NCBI GenBank assembly: GCA_028722305.1
Contig: JAQYHB010000039.1
Span: 1-64,000, forward strand
Source: Spirochaetales bacterium
Lineage (GTDB): Bacteria > Spirochaetota > Spirochaetia > Sphaerochaetales > Sphaerochaetaceae
Reading direction: 5' to 3'
Length of the DNA: 64,000 nucleotides
Made by a program: the position numbers and the translations under genes. Shown piece after piece: positions 43,686 to 53,035 of the stretch (position 1 is the stretch's first letter; each line of letters opens with the position of its first letter). A model generated the notes under the pieces. It ran no database searches. It was given only the letters and a program-made list of their open reading frames with translations, and was not told the origin of the DNA.

Positions 43686-45955
43686 TGAGAGTGCTAATCA
43701 TGCGGCTTTCCCCGTTCCGCGATGTGGTGAAGTCCACCCCCCACCAGTTCCTGTACGGCGAGTGCGCCCGGGTGCTTCCCGACGGGGATATCGATTTTGT
43801 CTTCCTGCCAAACGCTGCCGAGCGTGAGCGCCTTTCCACGCTCCGTGGATCGCGTACCGGGTTGGAGGCATCCAAATTTGACCTGATTCTGGTCTCGAAC
43901 AGCTATGCGGTCGAGCTCATCAACCTTCCCAGCATGCTGCGCTACGCCCGTATCCCCTACCGGCACAGCCAGCGGGTACAGGATCCTGCCTCTCCGCTGA
44001 TTGTCATGGGCGGTTCCAACGCCATGGCCAGCCAAGGAGTGCTGTACAGTGCCGACGACGCCTTTGTTGACGCGCTCTATTTCGGAGAGGGGGAAGGCAA
44101 CACCACGCGCCTGATATCCGAGCTTCTCAAGGCTCCCAGAGACCAATGGCGCCAGACGCTTTCCTCCTTGGAGGGAAAGATTACTGGGCTAATGGTGGTG
44201 GGAAACAACCATGCCTCCGTCAAGAAGGCGATTCTCCAGGATACAAGCCATGACTGGCTTTCCACTGCGAAACAGTATCTGTTCGACAGTCCCGAGGCGA
44301 CCACCTCTCGTCTGCAGATCAGCTATGGATGCCCCTATTTCTGCACGTTCTGTTTCGAGGGGTGGGAACGCAAGCCATACCGGGAAGTTCCTTACGTGGA
44401 GCTGGAAAAGGCCGCCCGAGGGCTGAAAAGGGAGACCGGAAGCGACACCTTGGAAATCACCAGTTTCAATTTCAACACCCACCACGACGTGGTCAGGCTG
44501 ATGAGCGGGCTGAACAAGATCTTCTTCCGGGTCAATTTCATGAGCCAGCGGGCCGATATCCTCGCAGCTCATCCCGAGTTGCTCCCCTTCGAGGTTGCCA
44601 GCGACAAGCGCCAGTTCACCATCGGCGTCGAGGGCATCAGCGAACGGATGCGGGCTTACTTCCACAAGAACCTGGACCGCCAGACCTTCCTGAAGGTGTT
44701 GGATCAGATGCTCTCGCAAAACATCCGCGAGGTGAAGCTCTTTTTCATCCTTTCCGGTCTGGAGGAAGACGAGGATATCGCTGATTTCCAGCGATTGCTG
44801 GAAAGTATCAAGAAGGTCCGCGAGAAACGGAACCGTGGCATACGCATCCTCTGTTCGTTCGGACTTTTGGTCCGCATGCCCTTCACCCCGCTGCGCTACG
44901 CCCCGTTGCTGATGAGGGAGGAGTTGTGGGAACCGGTTGTGGAGAAGGTCAAGCGGGCTACCGAGCAGGGTGGCTACGAATTCAGGCTTACCTATCCCTA
45001 CAAGGAATACTTCCTTTCCCAGGCCTTGGTCATGACCAACCAACATGTCGCCCCTGCGCTCGAGGCGATGGCGGAGGTGGCTCTGGTTTACGACGGCAGC
45101 CTCCCTGAAGGAACTTGGGAACTGTTCGAGAAGCTGTTTCCCATGACGGAAGACCTGACCCGGGAAAAGCCTGAGGATTGGTCTTTCGCCTACGGCTTTA
45201 TCGACTGTGGAATCCCATCGAAAGTGCTCTTCAACCGGTATGTGGACGCGAAGGAGGGAAGGCAACATCCCACCTGCATGGGCGGAAACTGCCAGGGGTG
45301 CGGGGCATGCGACCAGCGCCAGCGCGAAACGTTAGCCAACCACACGATTCCCATGCCGGGAATGATGGACGGGCGGGAGCTGGAGGCGCTGATGAAAGCC
45401 AAGGCACAGGCGAAACCGTTTTTTGTGAAAATGGAAATTCCCGAGCAGTACACCACTGCGTACAAGGAAACGAAGGCCGCATACGTCATGAGAACGCTGA
45501 TGATGGCAATCGACAAGGGCGAAGAGGCTATCATGACAGTCCGTGACGCAGGCTTCGACAGTTTGGAAATGATGCGATGGTGGGGGGACAACTGGTACGC
45601 GGTCTACCCGTTTTCCAATGACAAGCGGGGCGAGGTCGTCCGGGCCCTCGGCAAGGCGGGAATCGTCGCCCAGGAGACCGCTCCCGTCCAGAACACCTTA
45701 CGTGTGGAGATTACAGGGGAACGGGAACAGCTGGACAAGGCGGCGCGTCGGTTGCTGGATGGCATGCATATTCCCTATGTCCTTGGTAAGAGTGAAGGGA
45801 AGAACTTGTATGGCATCCCGCCGAAATTCCAGAAAAAGCATATCGTGGAATCCTGTATAGTTCAGGGAAATGTGCTAAGGTTGGAAGGAACGAGCAAAAT
45901 ACAGTTTTCTCCGCTTGCGCGTAGCGGCCTTGTGGCCCACATCAAGCAGGCGTGA
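43682..45955 (+). CDS. B12-binding-type radical SAM protein
   Basis: 757 residues. The N-terminal part (about 1-180) resembles a cobalamin-binding Rossmann fold ('FDLILVSNSYAVELINLPSM', 'ASPLIVMGGSNAMASQGVLY'). The radical SAM core has the cluster motif 'CPYFCTFCFEGWER', a C-x3-C-x2-C pattern. A second Cys group, 'CMGGNCQGCGACDQ', near residue 535 may bind another cluster. A C-terminal domain of about 180 residues follows. The start is chosen for GGAGGAAG just upstream. The reaction is unknown. It overlaps neighbours on both sides. Confidence 0.85.
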   Translation: MMRVLIMRLSPFRDVVKSTPHQFLYGECARVLPDGDIDFVFLPNAAERERLSTLRGSRTGLEASKFDLILVSNSYAVELINLPSMLRYARIPYRHSQRVQDPASPLIVMGGSNAMASQGVLYSADDAFVDALYFGEGEGNTTRLISELLKAPRDQWRQTLSSLEGKITGLMVVGNNHASVKKAILQDTSHDWLSTAKQYLFDSPEATTSRLQISYGCPYFCTFCFEGWERKPYREVPYVELEKAARGLKRETGSDTLEITSFNFNTHHDVVRLMSGLNKIFFRVNFMSQRADILAAHPELLPFEVASDKRQFTIGVEGISERMRAYFHKNLDRQTFLKVLDQMLSQNIREVKLFFILSGLEEDEDIADFQRLLESIKKVREKRNRGIRILCSFGLLVRMPFTPLRYAPLLMREELWEPVVEKVKRATEQGGYEFRLTYPYKEYFLSQALVMTNQHVAPALEAMAEVALVYDGSLPEGTWELFEKLFPMTEDLTREKPEDWSFAYGFIDCGIPSKVLFNRYVDAKEGRQHPTCMGGNCQGCGACDQRQRETLANHTIPMPGMMDGRELEALMKAKAQAKPFFVKMEIPEQYTTAYKETKAAYVMRTLMMAIDKGEEAIMTVRDAGFDSLEMMRWWGDNWYAVYPFSNDKRGEVVRALGKAGIVAQETAPVQNTLRVEITGEREQLDKAARRLLDGMHIPYVLGKSEGKNLYGIPPKFQKKHIVESCIVQGNVLRLEGTSKIQFSPLARSGLVAHIKQA

Positions 45956-45972
45956 GGGAGAAGGAGCGAGAG

Positions 45973-47193
45973 ATGCAGAAGCCAGACGAGCTTGCGCAAA
46001 ATGTATATCGAGTTTCAGCCAAAATCGGAAGCAGGGACCTGTTCGAGGGAATCTGGCCGATTCCCCAGGGGGTCATGCTTAACGCCTATGTGCTCAAGGG
46101 CGGGAAAAAGAACGTGCTGATCGACTTGGTCAAGGACTGGGATGGCGCGTGTGATGCCATAGAGAGCCAGATGCAGCAACTGGGGCTGAAAGTTTCCGAT
46201 ATCGACGTGCTGGTAATCAACCACATGGAACCCGACCACACCGGAGCCCTCGCGTCGTTGGTCGCCAAGAATCCGAACGTGGAGATCTATGCCACCGACA
46301 AGTCGGTTCCGTTGCTGAAGGCCTTCTACGGAGTGACGACCAACATCCATCCGGTCAAGGACGGGGAGACACTGGATATCGGCGGCCGTACCCTGCAGTT
46401 CTTCGTGACTCCGAATGTCCACTGGCCGGAGACGATGATGACCTATGATATCGAGGACCAGATCCTGTTCAGCTGTGACGCCTTCGGAGCCTACGGCCGA
46501 TACGACCACTGCTTCCATGACGAGCTGGACAGGGAAGAGCTGGAATTGCTGTCCACCGAGACGGAACGCTACTATGCCAACATCGTCGCTGCCTTCAGCC
46601 CATTCGTCACCCGCGCCATCAAGAAGCTGACCGACGCCAAAGTGGGGCTCAAGGTGGTCGCACCGAGCCATGGCGTGGTCTGGAGGAAAAACCCGCTTGA
46701 AGTCGTTGGCTGGTACGCGAGACTGGCAAGCTATGCTACCGGACCGCGCGAGAAGGAAATCACCTTGGTCTGGTCCAGCATGTATGGCAACACCGAGTGC
46801 ATGGTCGAGACAATCCGTAAGGCAGTCAGCGATGCGGGGGTGGTGCTCCACGAAATCCGCATTCCCCAAACCCATGTCTCCTACGTGCTGGAGAAGGCCT
46901 GGCGGTCCAGTGGTGTCATCTTCGGAATGCCGACCTACACGTACAAGATGTTCCCGCCGATGTATGACGTGATGGACGAGATGGAGCGAAGTCGTTTCAC
47001 CGGGCGCAAGACGATGCGTTTCGGGTCCTTCGGCTGGTCTGGAGGAGCCCAGAAACAGTTTGACGAATTCATCGAGTCGATGAAGTTCGAGCACGAGGGC
47101 AATGTCGAGTTCCAGGGCCATCCGACGGAAGAGGACAAGAAGAAGGCCTATGACATGGCTTTCAAGCTTGCCACTGAAATCAAGAACGGTTGA
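45973..47193 (+). CDS. FprA-family flavodiiron protein
   Basis: 406 residues. A metallo-beta-lactamase-like domain carries the diiron ligands ('INHMEPDHTGALASLV', 'VTPNVHWPETMMTY', 'LFSCDAFGAYG', 'VVAPSHGVVWR'). A flavodoxin domain follows ('LVWSSMYGNTECMVETIRKA', 'GVIFGMPTYTYKMFPPMYDV', 'FGSFGWSGGAQK'). These enzymes reduce O2 or NO in anaerobes. AAGGAGCGAGAG precedes the ATG at 45973. It follows the radical SAM gene by 17 bp and ends at a GAAA-capped hairpin. Confidence 0.93.
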   Translation: MQKPDELAQNVYRVSAKIGSRDLFEGIWPIPQGVMLNAYVLKGGKKNVLIDLVKDWDGACDAIESQMQQLGLKVSDIDVLVINHMEPDHTGALASLVAKNPNVEIYATDKSVPLLKAFYGVTTNIHPVKDGETLDIGGRTLQFFVTPNVHWPETMMTYDIEDQILFSCDAFGAYGRYDHCFHDELDREELELLSTETERYYANIVAAFSPFVTRAIKKLTDAKVGLKVVAPSHGVVWRKNPLEVVGWYARLASYATGPREKEITLVWSSMYGNTECMVETIRKAVSDAGVVLHEIRIPQTHVSYVLEKAWRSSGVIFGMPTYTYKMFPPMYDVMDEMERSRFTGRKTMRFGSFGWSGGAQKQFDEFIESMKFEHEGNVEFQGHPTEEDKKKAYDMAFKLATEIKNG

Positions 47194-47220
47194 GTTCTAG
47201 ACGACAGAAATGGAAAAGAA

Positions 47221-47242
47221 CGTGGCGGGGAAACCCGCCACG
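47221..47242 (+). terminator. Bidirectional terminator hairpin with GAAA tetraloop
   Basis: CGTGGCGGG (47221-47229), GAAA loop, CCCGCCACG (47234-47242), between the converging flavodiiron and exported-protein genes. It is followed on the plus strand by CTTGCTTTC. Confidence 0.7.
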
Positions 47243-47249
47243 CTTGCTT

Positions 47250-48392
47250 TCAAGAGTCGCCGGTGATGATGTCGACGTAGACCGTATCCCGGTAGTTTCC
47301 TGCAGGAAGGTTGAGGTTGTCAGTATTGACGAACGATGCGTTGACCAATTTCCTGATCGGGATGGCCTCTCCCTTGGGTACAGACAGGGTGATGGTCTGG
47401 TTCGGGTCGTTCAACGTCTGCTGGCCTGAAACGTCAAGCCTGACCAGAAAGGCGTTGTGGTTGTTTTTGTCGTCATCCAGATGCAGGTAGTAGAGGCTGT
47501 GTCCCGTACCAACCGGATCGTTGTCGTACATGGCGATCTTCAGGTTGTAGTCTTTGCTGGGAGCCTTGTTGTTGTTCGTGGTGATTTCCAGTTTCGCGAC
47601 CGGCTGTTTCACCCCAGACTTGCCGGAGTCAATCATCTCCGTGTTTTCCACCACGGACAGCGCGAGGGTCTGCTTCTCGGGTTTTACCGCGTCATTGCGA
47701 TAGGTTTCCTCGGTGGAAGGAACCTTCGCCCCTCCCCAATAGTCGAACTCGTCCGTACCGTTGTCCAGGATAAGATCCTTCCGGTTGTTGTACAGGTCGT
47801 AACAGTATTGGACAGAGGCCATCTGCAGGTTGACGTCCTGGAAATAAATCGGAGAGTCTTTTGCGTAGGATTCCAAGCCCCACGTCGTGTAGAGGTAGAA
47901 TTCCACCTCGATACGGGTATCCTGCTTGATCTCGGTGTGTGTCTCGGGACCACTGATCTGTAGCCAATTTCCCCAGGAGTCTACGTTGAGGGCGAGGACC
48001 TGAGGGGCCAGCACGACATTGTTCTTCTTGATGCCGATGGCAAGCTGGACTTGGGAGACATGGGTTTGTCCTGCCACCTCCCAGGTGGCGGTAGACCTGA
48101 TGCTGTTGGTCGTGTAGGGCGAGCTTAAGACGATATAGTAGACTGGAGGATTTCCGTCCGGCTTGATGTCGATGGTGAGCTTGCCAAGATGGTAGAAGAG
48201 CGCATTCTGTCTATTGCCGATCCTGTAGTTGTTGTAATAGGCCTGGATGTCGGGGGAAAGATCGCTCCACAAATGCCAGATTCCGCGTTCCGCGGTTGCA
48301 GGCACATAGGCGCCGGTGATGTTCAAGGCCGTTATCGGCAGAAGGAAGAGAAGCGATATGCAAAATATGAAAAGAAATCTTTTCAGCTTCAT
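47250..48392 (-). CDS. Exported protein of unknown function
   Basis: 380 residues. Start at 48392 has AGGAAAACCA upstream. The signal peptide is 'MKLKRFLFIFCISLLFLLPI', probably cleaved after TALN. The mature protein is rich in Asn, Tyr, Thr and short beta-strand patterns, with few charged helices ('WGNWLQISGPETHTEIKQDT', 'RIEVEFYLYTTWGLESYAKD'). It looks like an extracellular or periplasmic beta-rich protein. I recognise no domain. It is a single gene between a terminator and about 280 bp without a gene (48393-48668). Confidence 0.7.
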   Translation of the reverse strand: MKLKRFLFIFCISLLFLLPITALNITGAYVPATAERGIWHLWSDLSPDIQAYYNNYRIGNRQNALFYHLGKLTIDIKPDGNPPVYYIVLSSPYTTNSIRSTATWEVAGQTHVSQVQLAIGIKKNNVVLAPQVLALNVDSWGNWLQISGPETHTEIKQDTRIEVEFYLYTTWGLESYAKDSPIYFQDVNLQMASVQYCYDLYNNRKDLILDNGTDEFDYWGGAKVPSTEETYRNDAVKPEKQTLALSVVENTEMIDSGKSGVKQPVAKLEITTNNNKAPSKDYNLKIAMYDNDPVGTGHSLYYLHLDDDKNNHNAFLVRLDVSGQQTLNDPNQTITLSVPKGEAIPIRKLVNASFVNTDNLNLPAGNYRDTVYVDIITGDS

Positions 48393-48668
48393 TGGTTTTC
48401 CTGATTTGCAAAATAGTAACAATATGCTTGGCTCGTCAAGTCTTCTCGGCGCAACATGCTGCAAGAAAAAGATATCAAAATGGAGGCATCTTGTTCCGCT
48501 TTTGAATATCCGTGTATAGCAAAAAAGGATTTCTGTACATGCACCGACCGGGAGCTTGGCAGGAAGGCAGTCCGTTTGCCATCAAAGACCCGTAGGAAAA
48601 GCGGATTCCAGAAAAGGCGCTGGTCGCCGGAGCCTTGGTCGGGGTTCCGGCAATCAGGATGCGCGCCC

Positions 48669-50108
48669 TCATTCAAGAACGGAAAGCAGGTGCTTCACGT
48701 AGTCTGCCGCACGTTCGCTCGAGGAGATGGACAGATGCTCGTCCACCGAATGAATGCCACGCATCTGTGGCCCGAAGGAAACGCTGTCCATCCCTTTGAC
48801 CTTGCTGTTGATGATTCCACACTCCAATCCCGCGTGGATGGCAGTGACCACCATATCCTTGCCGGTATATTCCTTGTAGACCTTGGCGGCGGTGGCGGCC
48901 AGTTTGCTCTTGGTGTCTGGCTCCCATGATGGATAGGCGGCGTCGACGACGACCTGCATGCCGGCACCCCGCATGACCTCCCCTATCAGGTCGCTGACCA
49001 GATACTTGCGACTCTCGACCGAGGACCTCTGGCTTGTGGTGGCGAAGAACTTTCCTTCCTTCATCGACACGATGGCGAGATTGCTGGAAGTCTCGACAAG
49101 GCCTTGCAACGTCTGGCTCATCGCGTAGACGCCATGGAAGGTGAGGAACAGCATCCTGACGAAGGAGGCGCTCTGGCTCTGGTCCGCAGCCTCTTTGGCT
49201 GCCGGAGTCTTGGTCAGGGTTACGGCAAGCTGCGGGTCGCTGACCCGATACTCGTTCTTGATCGTCTCGGCCGTCTCCTGGATGCGTCGCTCAAAGGCCT
49301 TGGACTCCTCATCTGGAATCTGGAAAGAGACCTTGCAGGAGGAGGGGATGACATTCATTCTCGTGCCGCCATCGAAGGAACTCAGCATGATTCGCTCCTG
49401 GCCGTGGAGCAGTCGCGCCGCTACCTTGATGGCGTTTGCCCGCTCCTTGTGGATTTCGTCCCCGGAGTGGCCGCCACGCAACCCGCCCACCGTGAGGGTA
49501 TAGCCCTTCCAGCCGGAAGGAACCTTTGCCGCCTTGTATTCCATGGATCCCGTGGTGTGCAGTCCGCCGGCGCAGCCGATGAAGAGGACTCCCTCGTTCT
49601 CGCTATCCAGGTTGAGCAGCAGTCTGCTCCGCACATCCCTGCCATCGAGACCGTTGGCTCCATCCATGCCGGTTTCCTCGCTGACCGTGTAGATCAGCTC
49701 GAGCGGGCCATGCTTGCAGGCCGGGTCGGTCAGCACGTCAAGGCCGATGGCGATGGCGATGCCATCGTCACCACCCAGGCTGGTATCCTTCGCTGCCAGC
49801 CAGTCGCCGTCCACCTCCACGTCGATCGGATCTTTGGTGAAATCATGGCCGCTACCCTCGCGCTTGACGCAGACCATGTCCATGTGGCCTTGGAGCGCCA
49901 CAGGGGTGTGGTTTTCATATCCTGGCGTCGCGTTGGCGCGGATGAAGACATTGCCGATCTTGTCACTGAAGGCTTCGAAACCGTGCTCCTTGGCCCAGCC
50001 GAGCAACCAGGAACGGACTCCTGCCTCATTACCGCTCTCGCGGGGGATGGTCTCCAGTTTCAAGAAATATTTCCACAGGTTTTTCTTTTCTAAATCCGTA
50101 ATCGTCAC
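48669..50108 (-). CDS. pepD: Aminoacyl-histidine dipeptidase (PepD family)
   Basis: 479 residues with a GTG start. M20 metallopeptidase motifs are in order: 'PVALQGHMDMVCVKR' (metal His/Asp), 'SLGGDDGIAIAIGLD', 'IYTVSEETGMDGANGLDG' (catalytic Glu-Glu), 'LLNLDSENEGVLFIGCAGG', 'GLRGGHSGDEIHKERANAIK', and near the C-terminus 'VTAIHAGLECGIINSKVKGM'. PepD cleaves Xaa-His dipeptides such as carnosine. It follows nagA by 15 bp on the same strand. Confidence 0.93.
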   Translation of the reverse strand: MTITDLEKKNLWKYFLKLETIPRESGNEAGVRSWLLGWAKEHGFEAFSDKIGNVFIRANATPGYENHTPVALQGHMDMVCVKREGSGHDFTKDPIDVEVDGDWLAAKDTSLGGDDGIAIAIGLDVLTDPACKHGPLELIYTVSEETGMDGANGLDGRDVRSRLLLNLDSENEGVLFIGCAGGLHTTGSMEYKAAKVPSGWKGYTLTVGGLRGGHSGDEIHKERANAIKVAARLLHGQERIMLSSFDGGTRMNVIPSSCKVSFQIPDEESKAFERRIQETAETIKNEYRVSDPQLAVTLTKTPAAKEAADQSQSASFVRMLFLTFHGVYAMSQTLQGLVETSSNLAIVSMKEGKFFATTSQRSSVESRKYLVSDLIGEVMRGAGMQVVVDAAYPSWEPDTKSKLAATAAKVYKEYTGKDMVVTAIHAGLECGIINSKVKGMDSVSFGPQMRGIHSVDEHLSISSSERAADYVKHLLSVLE

Positions 50109-50123
50109 TGTTTTCTTCGCTCC

Positions 50124-51308
50124 TCAATCAAGTCTATCTCGGATGAGCTTCCCGCCGACGAACAACCCCTTGAACTGCAGTTCCTTGTCCAGGATGGTCA
50201 GGTCAGCGCGGTAATCCGGAATCAGCATTCCTTGGTTCCTGAACCCGTAGATTCTCGCCGGGTTGGTGCTGGTCATTTGTACCACGTCCTGCATGGACAC
50301 TCCCCACGAGACCACGTTTTTCAGAGCTTTGAGCAGGGTGAGCGCGCTTCCAAGCAAAAGGTCGGGGTTCTTCGCGCTGACCCACGCTCCCTGCGGGCTC
50401 ATCGTCGCCTCAATGCCGTTGGCTTCCAGTTTCCCGCTGGTCTGCTTGGTCGGTTTCAACGCGTCGGTGATCATCACCACGTGGCTGACCGGTTTCTCCC
50501 TGAGCAGCAGTTTGACCAGTTCTGGGTGGACATGGACTCCGTCACAGATGATTTCACAGTCCATGTTCTGCTCGATTAGAACGGCTCCGACGGCACCCGG
50601 GTTGCGGTGGTGCAACGGGCTCATGGCGTTGAACATATGGGTGGCGTGCAGGATGCCGCACTGGATACCCTCGACCATGTTCTCGTAGGTGGCGTTGGTA
50701 TGCCCTGCCAAGAGAACGATGTTCTCACGACGGGCAAGCAGGGCAAGTTCACGCATGCCTTTCAGCTCTGGGGCTACCGTCATGCAAATGACATGTCCCT
50801 CGCCAGCCTTGACCAACCGCTCGAACAGCTCGCAGTTGACCGGCTGGACTCCCTCGGGATTCTGGGCGTTGATCTTTTCAGGAGAGATGAAGGGTCCTTC
50901 GAGATTGATGCCCATGATCCGGGCTCCCTTCTCCTTACCCATGGCTCCGATGATCGCTTTCTCGGCGCGGACCATGTCCTCGGGGAGGTTGGTATAGATG
51001 GTGGGCATGAATGATGAGACACCGTAGTCGGCGAGCCTCTCGCTCATGCCCAGGATAGAATCGACGCTGCAGTCCTCGGTGCCATAGCCACCGAAGCCGT
51101 GAATATGGGAATCGAAGAGCCCGGGGATGATGTAATCACCCTGCAGGTCAATGCGGATCGTGTTGGAAGGGAAACTTTTCTGTTCCAACCGGTTCATGTT
51201 GAAAATGTCGCTGATAAGTCCGTTCTCGTCGATGGCGAGCGCACAGTTCTCAAGCTGTGCGAAACCGGTGATGATGGTGCTGTTGGTAAGTACAATTGGA
51301 GTGTTCAT
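50124..51308 (-). CDS. nagA: N-acetylglucosamine-6-phosphate deacetylase
   Basis: 394 residues, standard for NagA. Motifs include 'IIPGLFDSHIHGFGGYGTED' (the HxH position reads HIH), 'GINLEGPFISPEKINAQNPE', 'LLAGHTNATYENMVEGIQCG', 'ATHMFNAMSPLHHRNPGAVG' and 'MITDALKPTK'. It deacetylates GlcNAc-6-P during amino-sugar recycling. nagB is not in the window. It is probably in an operon with pepD. Confidence 0.93.
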   Translation of the reverse strand: MNTPIVLTNSTIITGFAQLENCALAIDENGLISDIFNMNRLEQKSFPSNTIRIDLQGDYIIPGLFDSHIHGFGGYGTEDCSVDSILGMSERLADYGVSSFMPTIYTNLPEDMVRAEKAIIGAMGKEKGARIMGINLEGPFISPEKINAQNPEGVQPVNCELFERLVKAGEGHVICMTVAPELKGMRELALLARRENIVLLAGHTNATYENMVEGIQCGILHATHMFNAMSPLHHRNPGAVGAVLIEQNMDCEIICDGVHVHPELVKLLLREKPVSHVVMITDALKPTKQTSGKLEANGIEATMSPQGAWVSAKNPDLLLGSALTLLKALKNVVSWGVSMQDVVQMTSTNPARIYGFRNQGMLIPDYRADLTILDKELQFKGLFVGGKLIRDRLD

Positions 51309-51360
51309 GTTCGCGCCTCTCGCCTCCTACCGTACCACGAAAACCGCAAACATGAAAACC

Positions 51361-52893
51361 TCACCGTCCGCCGTCGGTCAGCTTCTTCAGCCATTTTCCA
51401 CTTTTGAGACGGAAAAGACCGATGGTTGCCTCGCCCACCTCCTCCAGATGGACCAACGCGCAGACTTGCCAGAGAGGCAGGTGCAGGATGCATGCCCCTA
51501 GGAAGGCCATGGGTACGCCGACCAGCCAGACACAGCCGAGCTCGCAGCACATCGAGAACCTGGTGTCCCCTCCAGCCCGGAGCAGGCCGGTGAGCAGGGT
51601 GTAGTCGAAGGAACGCAACGGCATGATCAGGGCGGTGACCCAGAGACAGGAAAGAGCTGTCCGCGAGAGCTCTCCTTTCAGGTGGAATGCAATCACCAAA
51701 AGCGGGCTGGCGACAAAAAGCAGAAGCCCCATCACCGTCCCTATGGCGAGGGAGATGAGGGTAAAGCGCCTGCAATACCTGTGGGCCTCGCCGATTTCCC
51801 CAGCCCCGATTTTCTGGCCCATCATGATCAGGCATGTGTTGCTGACCGCAAGGATGGCGGTCAGGAAAAGGTTGGAAACCGATTCGTTGACGTTGATTGC
51901 GGCGATTGCTTCCACCCCTTCCTTGGCGAAAGCCACCTTGTACAGCGCCATGCCGATTGCCCAGAGGAGCTCGTTGCAGACCACCGGCAGGCAGATGGGG
52001 AGCACGAAGCGGATGAACGAGCGGGGGACGGCCAGGTCCCGGATTCCGATTGCGCAGGGACTCTTCAGACGGTGCACGGCGACTACGATGATGACCGCCT
52101 CGATGAGACGGCTGGTTGTTGTGGCCAAGGCCGCTCCCGCTTCGCCCATGGCAGAAAATCCCAAGTGTCCAAAAATCATGGCCCAGTTCAGGCAGATGTT
52201 GGCCACCATCGAGATGACGGAGGCCAGCAAGGGAATGAACGCCTTGCCGGTCGCACGTAACCCGACTCCGTAGATTTGGGAGAAAGCAAGGAAGAAGAAG
52301 CCGAAACCAAGCGCCTCGAGATAGCTTTTCCCGCTTGCGATGACCTCCTGGTCATTGGTGAAAAAGCGCATGACTGTGTCCGGAAACACAGTGGAAAGCA
52401 TACAGAACACCAAGGCCCCGGCAAGGGCCGCTTCAAGGGCGAATGCGGTAATCCGCTTGATTCCCTTCCGGTTCCTCGCCCCGTAGAACTGGGCGAGGAA
52501 GATCGAGCATGCGGTGGAAATCCCGAAAAAGAGCAGATTCAGCAGGAAGTTGGTCTGCCCCGCCAAGCCGACCGCCGCGATTGCGGTGGGACCAAGACGT
52601 GAGATCATCAGGGTGTCGACGAAATTCAGACTGTTCTGCAATATCTGTTGGAGCAGGACGGGAATGGCAATCGAGAAGAACTTGCCAAGAAAGGCATTTT
52701 TCTTCTTCATTGCCCTCCGGTTCGGGAACTGGAGTACCGTCCCTGGCGGGGCAAGCAGGCTATCCTCGTCCCCCTTCGGGTCAGCCAATGCCTGGCTCAT
52801 CAGGAATCTCGGAGACCGGCGCCGGGTTGTAATGACGACCACCATAAGAACCAACGGGAAAAGCAACACCATCGGGTGCGAGATGAAAAACAT
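51361..52893 (-). CDS. MATE-family multidrug exporter with N-terminal extension
   Basis: 510 residues. The start at 52893 has a strong GAGGAGGTATGT upstream. The MATE core (about 66-510, 12 helices) starts 'MKKKNAFLGKFFSIAIPVLL' and has 'LNFVDTLMISRLGPTAIAAV'. Before it is an unusual 65-residue extension with one more hydrophobic segment ('MVLLFPLVLMVVVI') and a basic stretch. The downstream paralogue lacks this. The two share long identical DNA blocks (for example around 51508-51550 and 53176-53220), so they come from a tandem duplication. Its promoter carries several palindromes. Confidence 0.88.
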   Translation of the reverse strand: MFFISHPMVLLFPLVLMVVVITTRRRSPRFLMSQALADPKGDEDSLLAPPGTVLQFPNRRAMKKKNAFLGKFFSIAIPVLLQQILQNSLNFVDTLMISRLGPTAIAAVGLAGQTNFLLNLLFFGISTACSIFLAQFYGARNRKGIKRITAFALEAALAGALVFCMLSTVFPDTVMRFFTNDQEVIASGKSYLEALGFGFFFLAFSQIYGVGLRATGKAFIPLLASVISMVANICLNWAMIFGHLGFSAMGEAGAALATTTSRLIEAVIIVVAVHRLKSPCAIGIRDLAVPRSFIRFVLPICLPVVCNELLWAIGMALYKVAFAKEGVEAIAAINVNESVSNLFLTAILAVSNTCLIMMGQKIGAGEIGEAHRYCRRFTLISLAIGTVMGLLLFVASPLLVIAFHLKGELSRTALSCLWVTALIMPLRSFDYTLLTGLLRAGGDTRFSMCCELGCVWLVGVPMAFLGACILHLPLWQVCALVHLEEVGEATIGLFRLKSGKWLKKLTDGGR

Positions 52894-52926
52894 ACATACC
52901 TCCTCTAGAAATACAACAACACGAAC

Positions 52927-53011
52927 ACACGCGGTATATCCGCGTGTATGTTGAGACCCCAACTGAATATTGGATGCCAATATTGTAATTTATTACGATT
53001 TCAGTTGTCAA
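52927..53011 (-). promoter_or_regulatory. MATE1 promoter with stacked palindromes
   Basis: Minus-strand -35 TTGACA (53006-53011), 18-bp spacer, -10 TACAAT (52982-52987). Palindrome A AATATTGG-ATG-CCAATATT (52966-52984) overlaps the -10 box and start point. Near-palindrome B ATTGTAATTTATTACGAT (52982-52999) fills the spacer. Hairpin C ACACGCGG-TATAT-CCGCGTGT (52927-52947) lies in the leader. A and B look like repressor operators; the regulator is not encoded next to it. Confidence 0.65.
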
Positions 53012-53035
53012 CCTGAGCCAAACGCTGAAAAATGT

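Noticed and set aside
44189-45268. Minus-strand ORF (359 codons) opposite the radical SAM gene
   Set aside because: Antisense shadow of a conserved coding sequence.
46015-47121. Minus-strand ORF (368 codons) opposite the flavodiiron gene
   Set aside because: Antisense shadow; no start signal.
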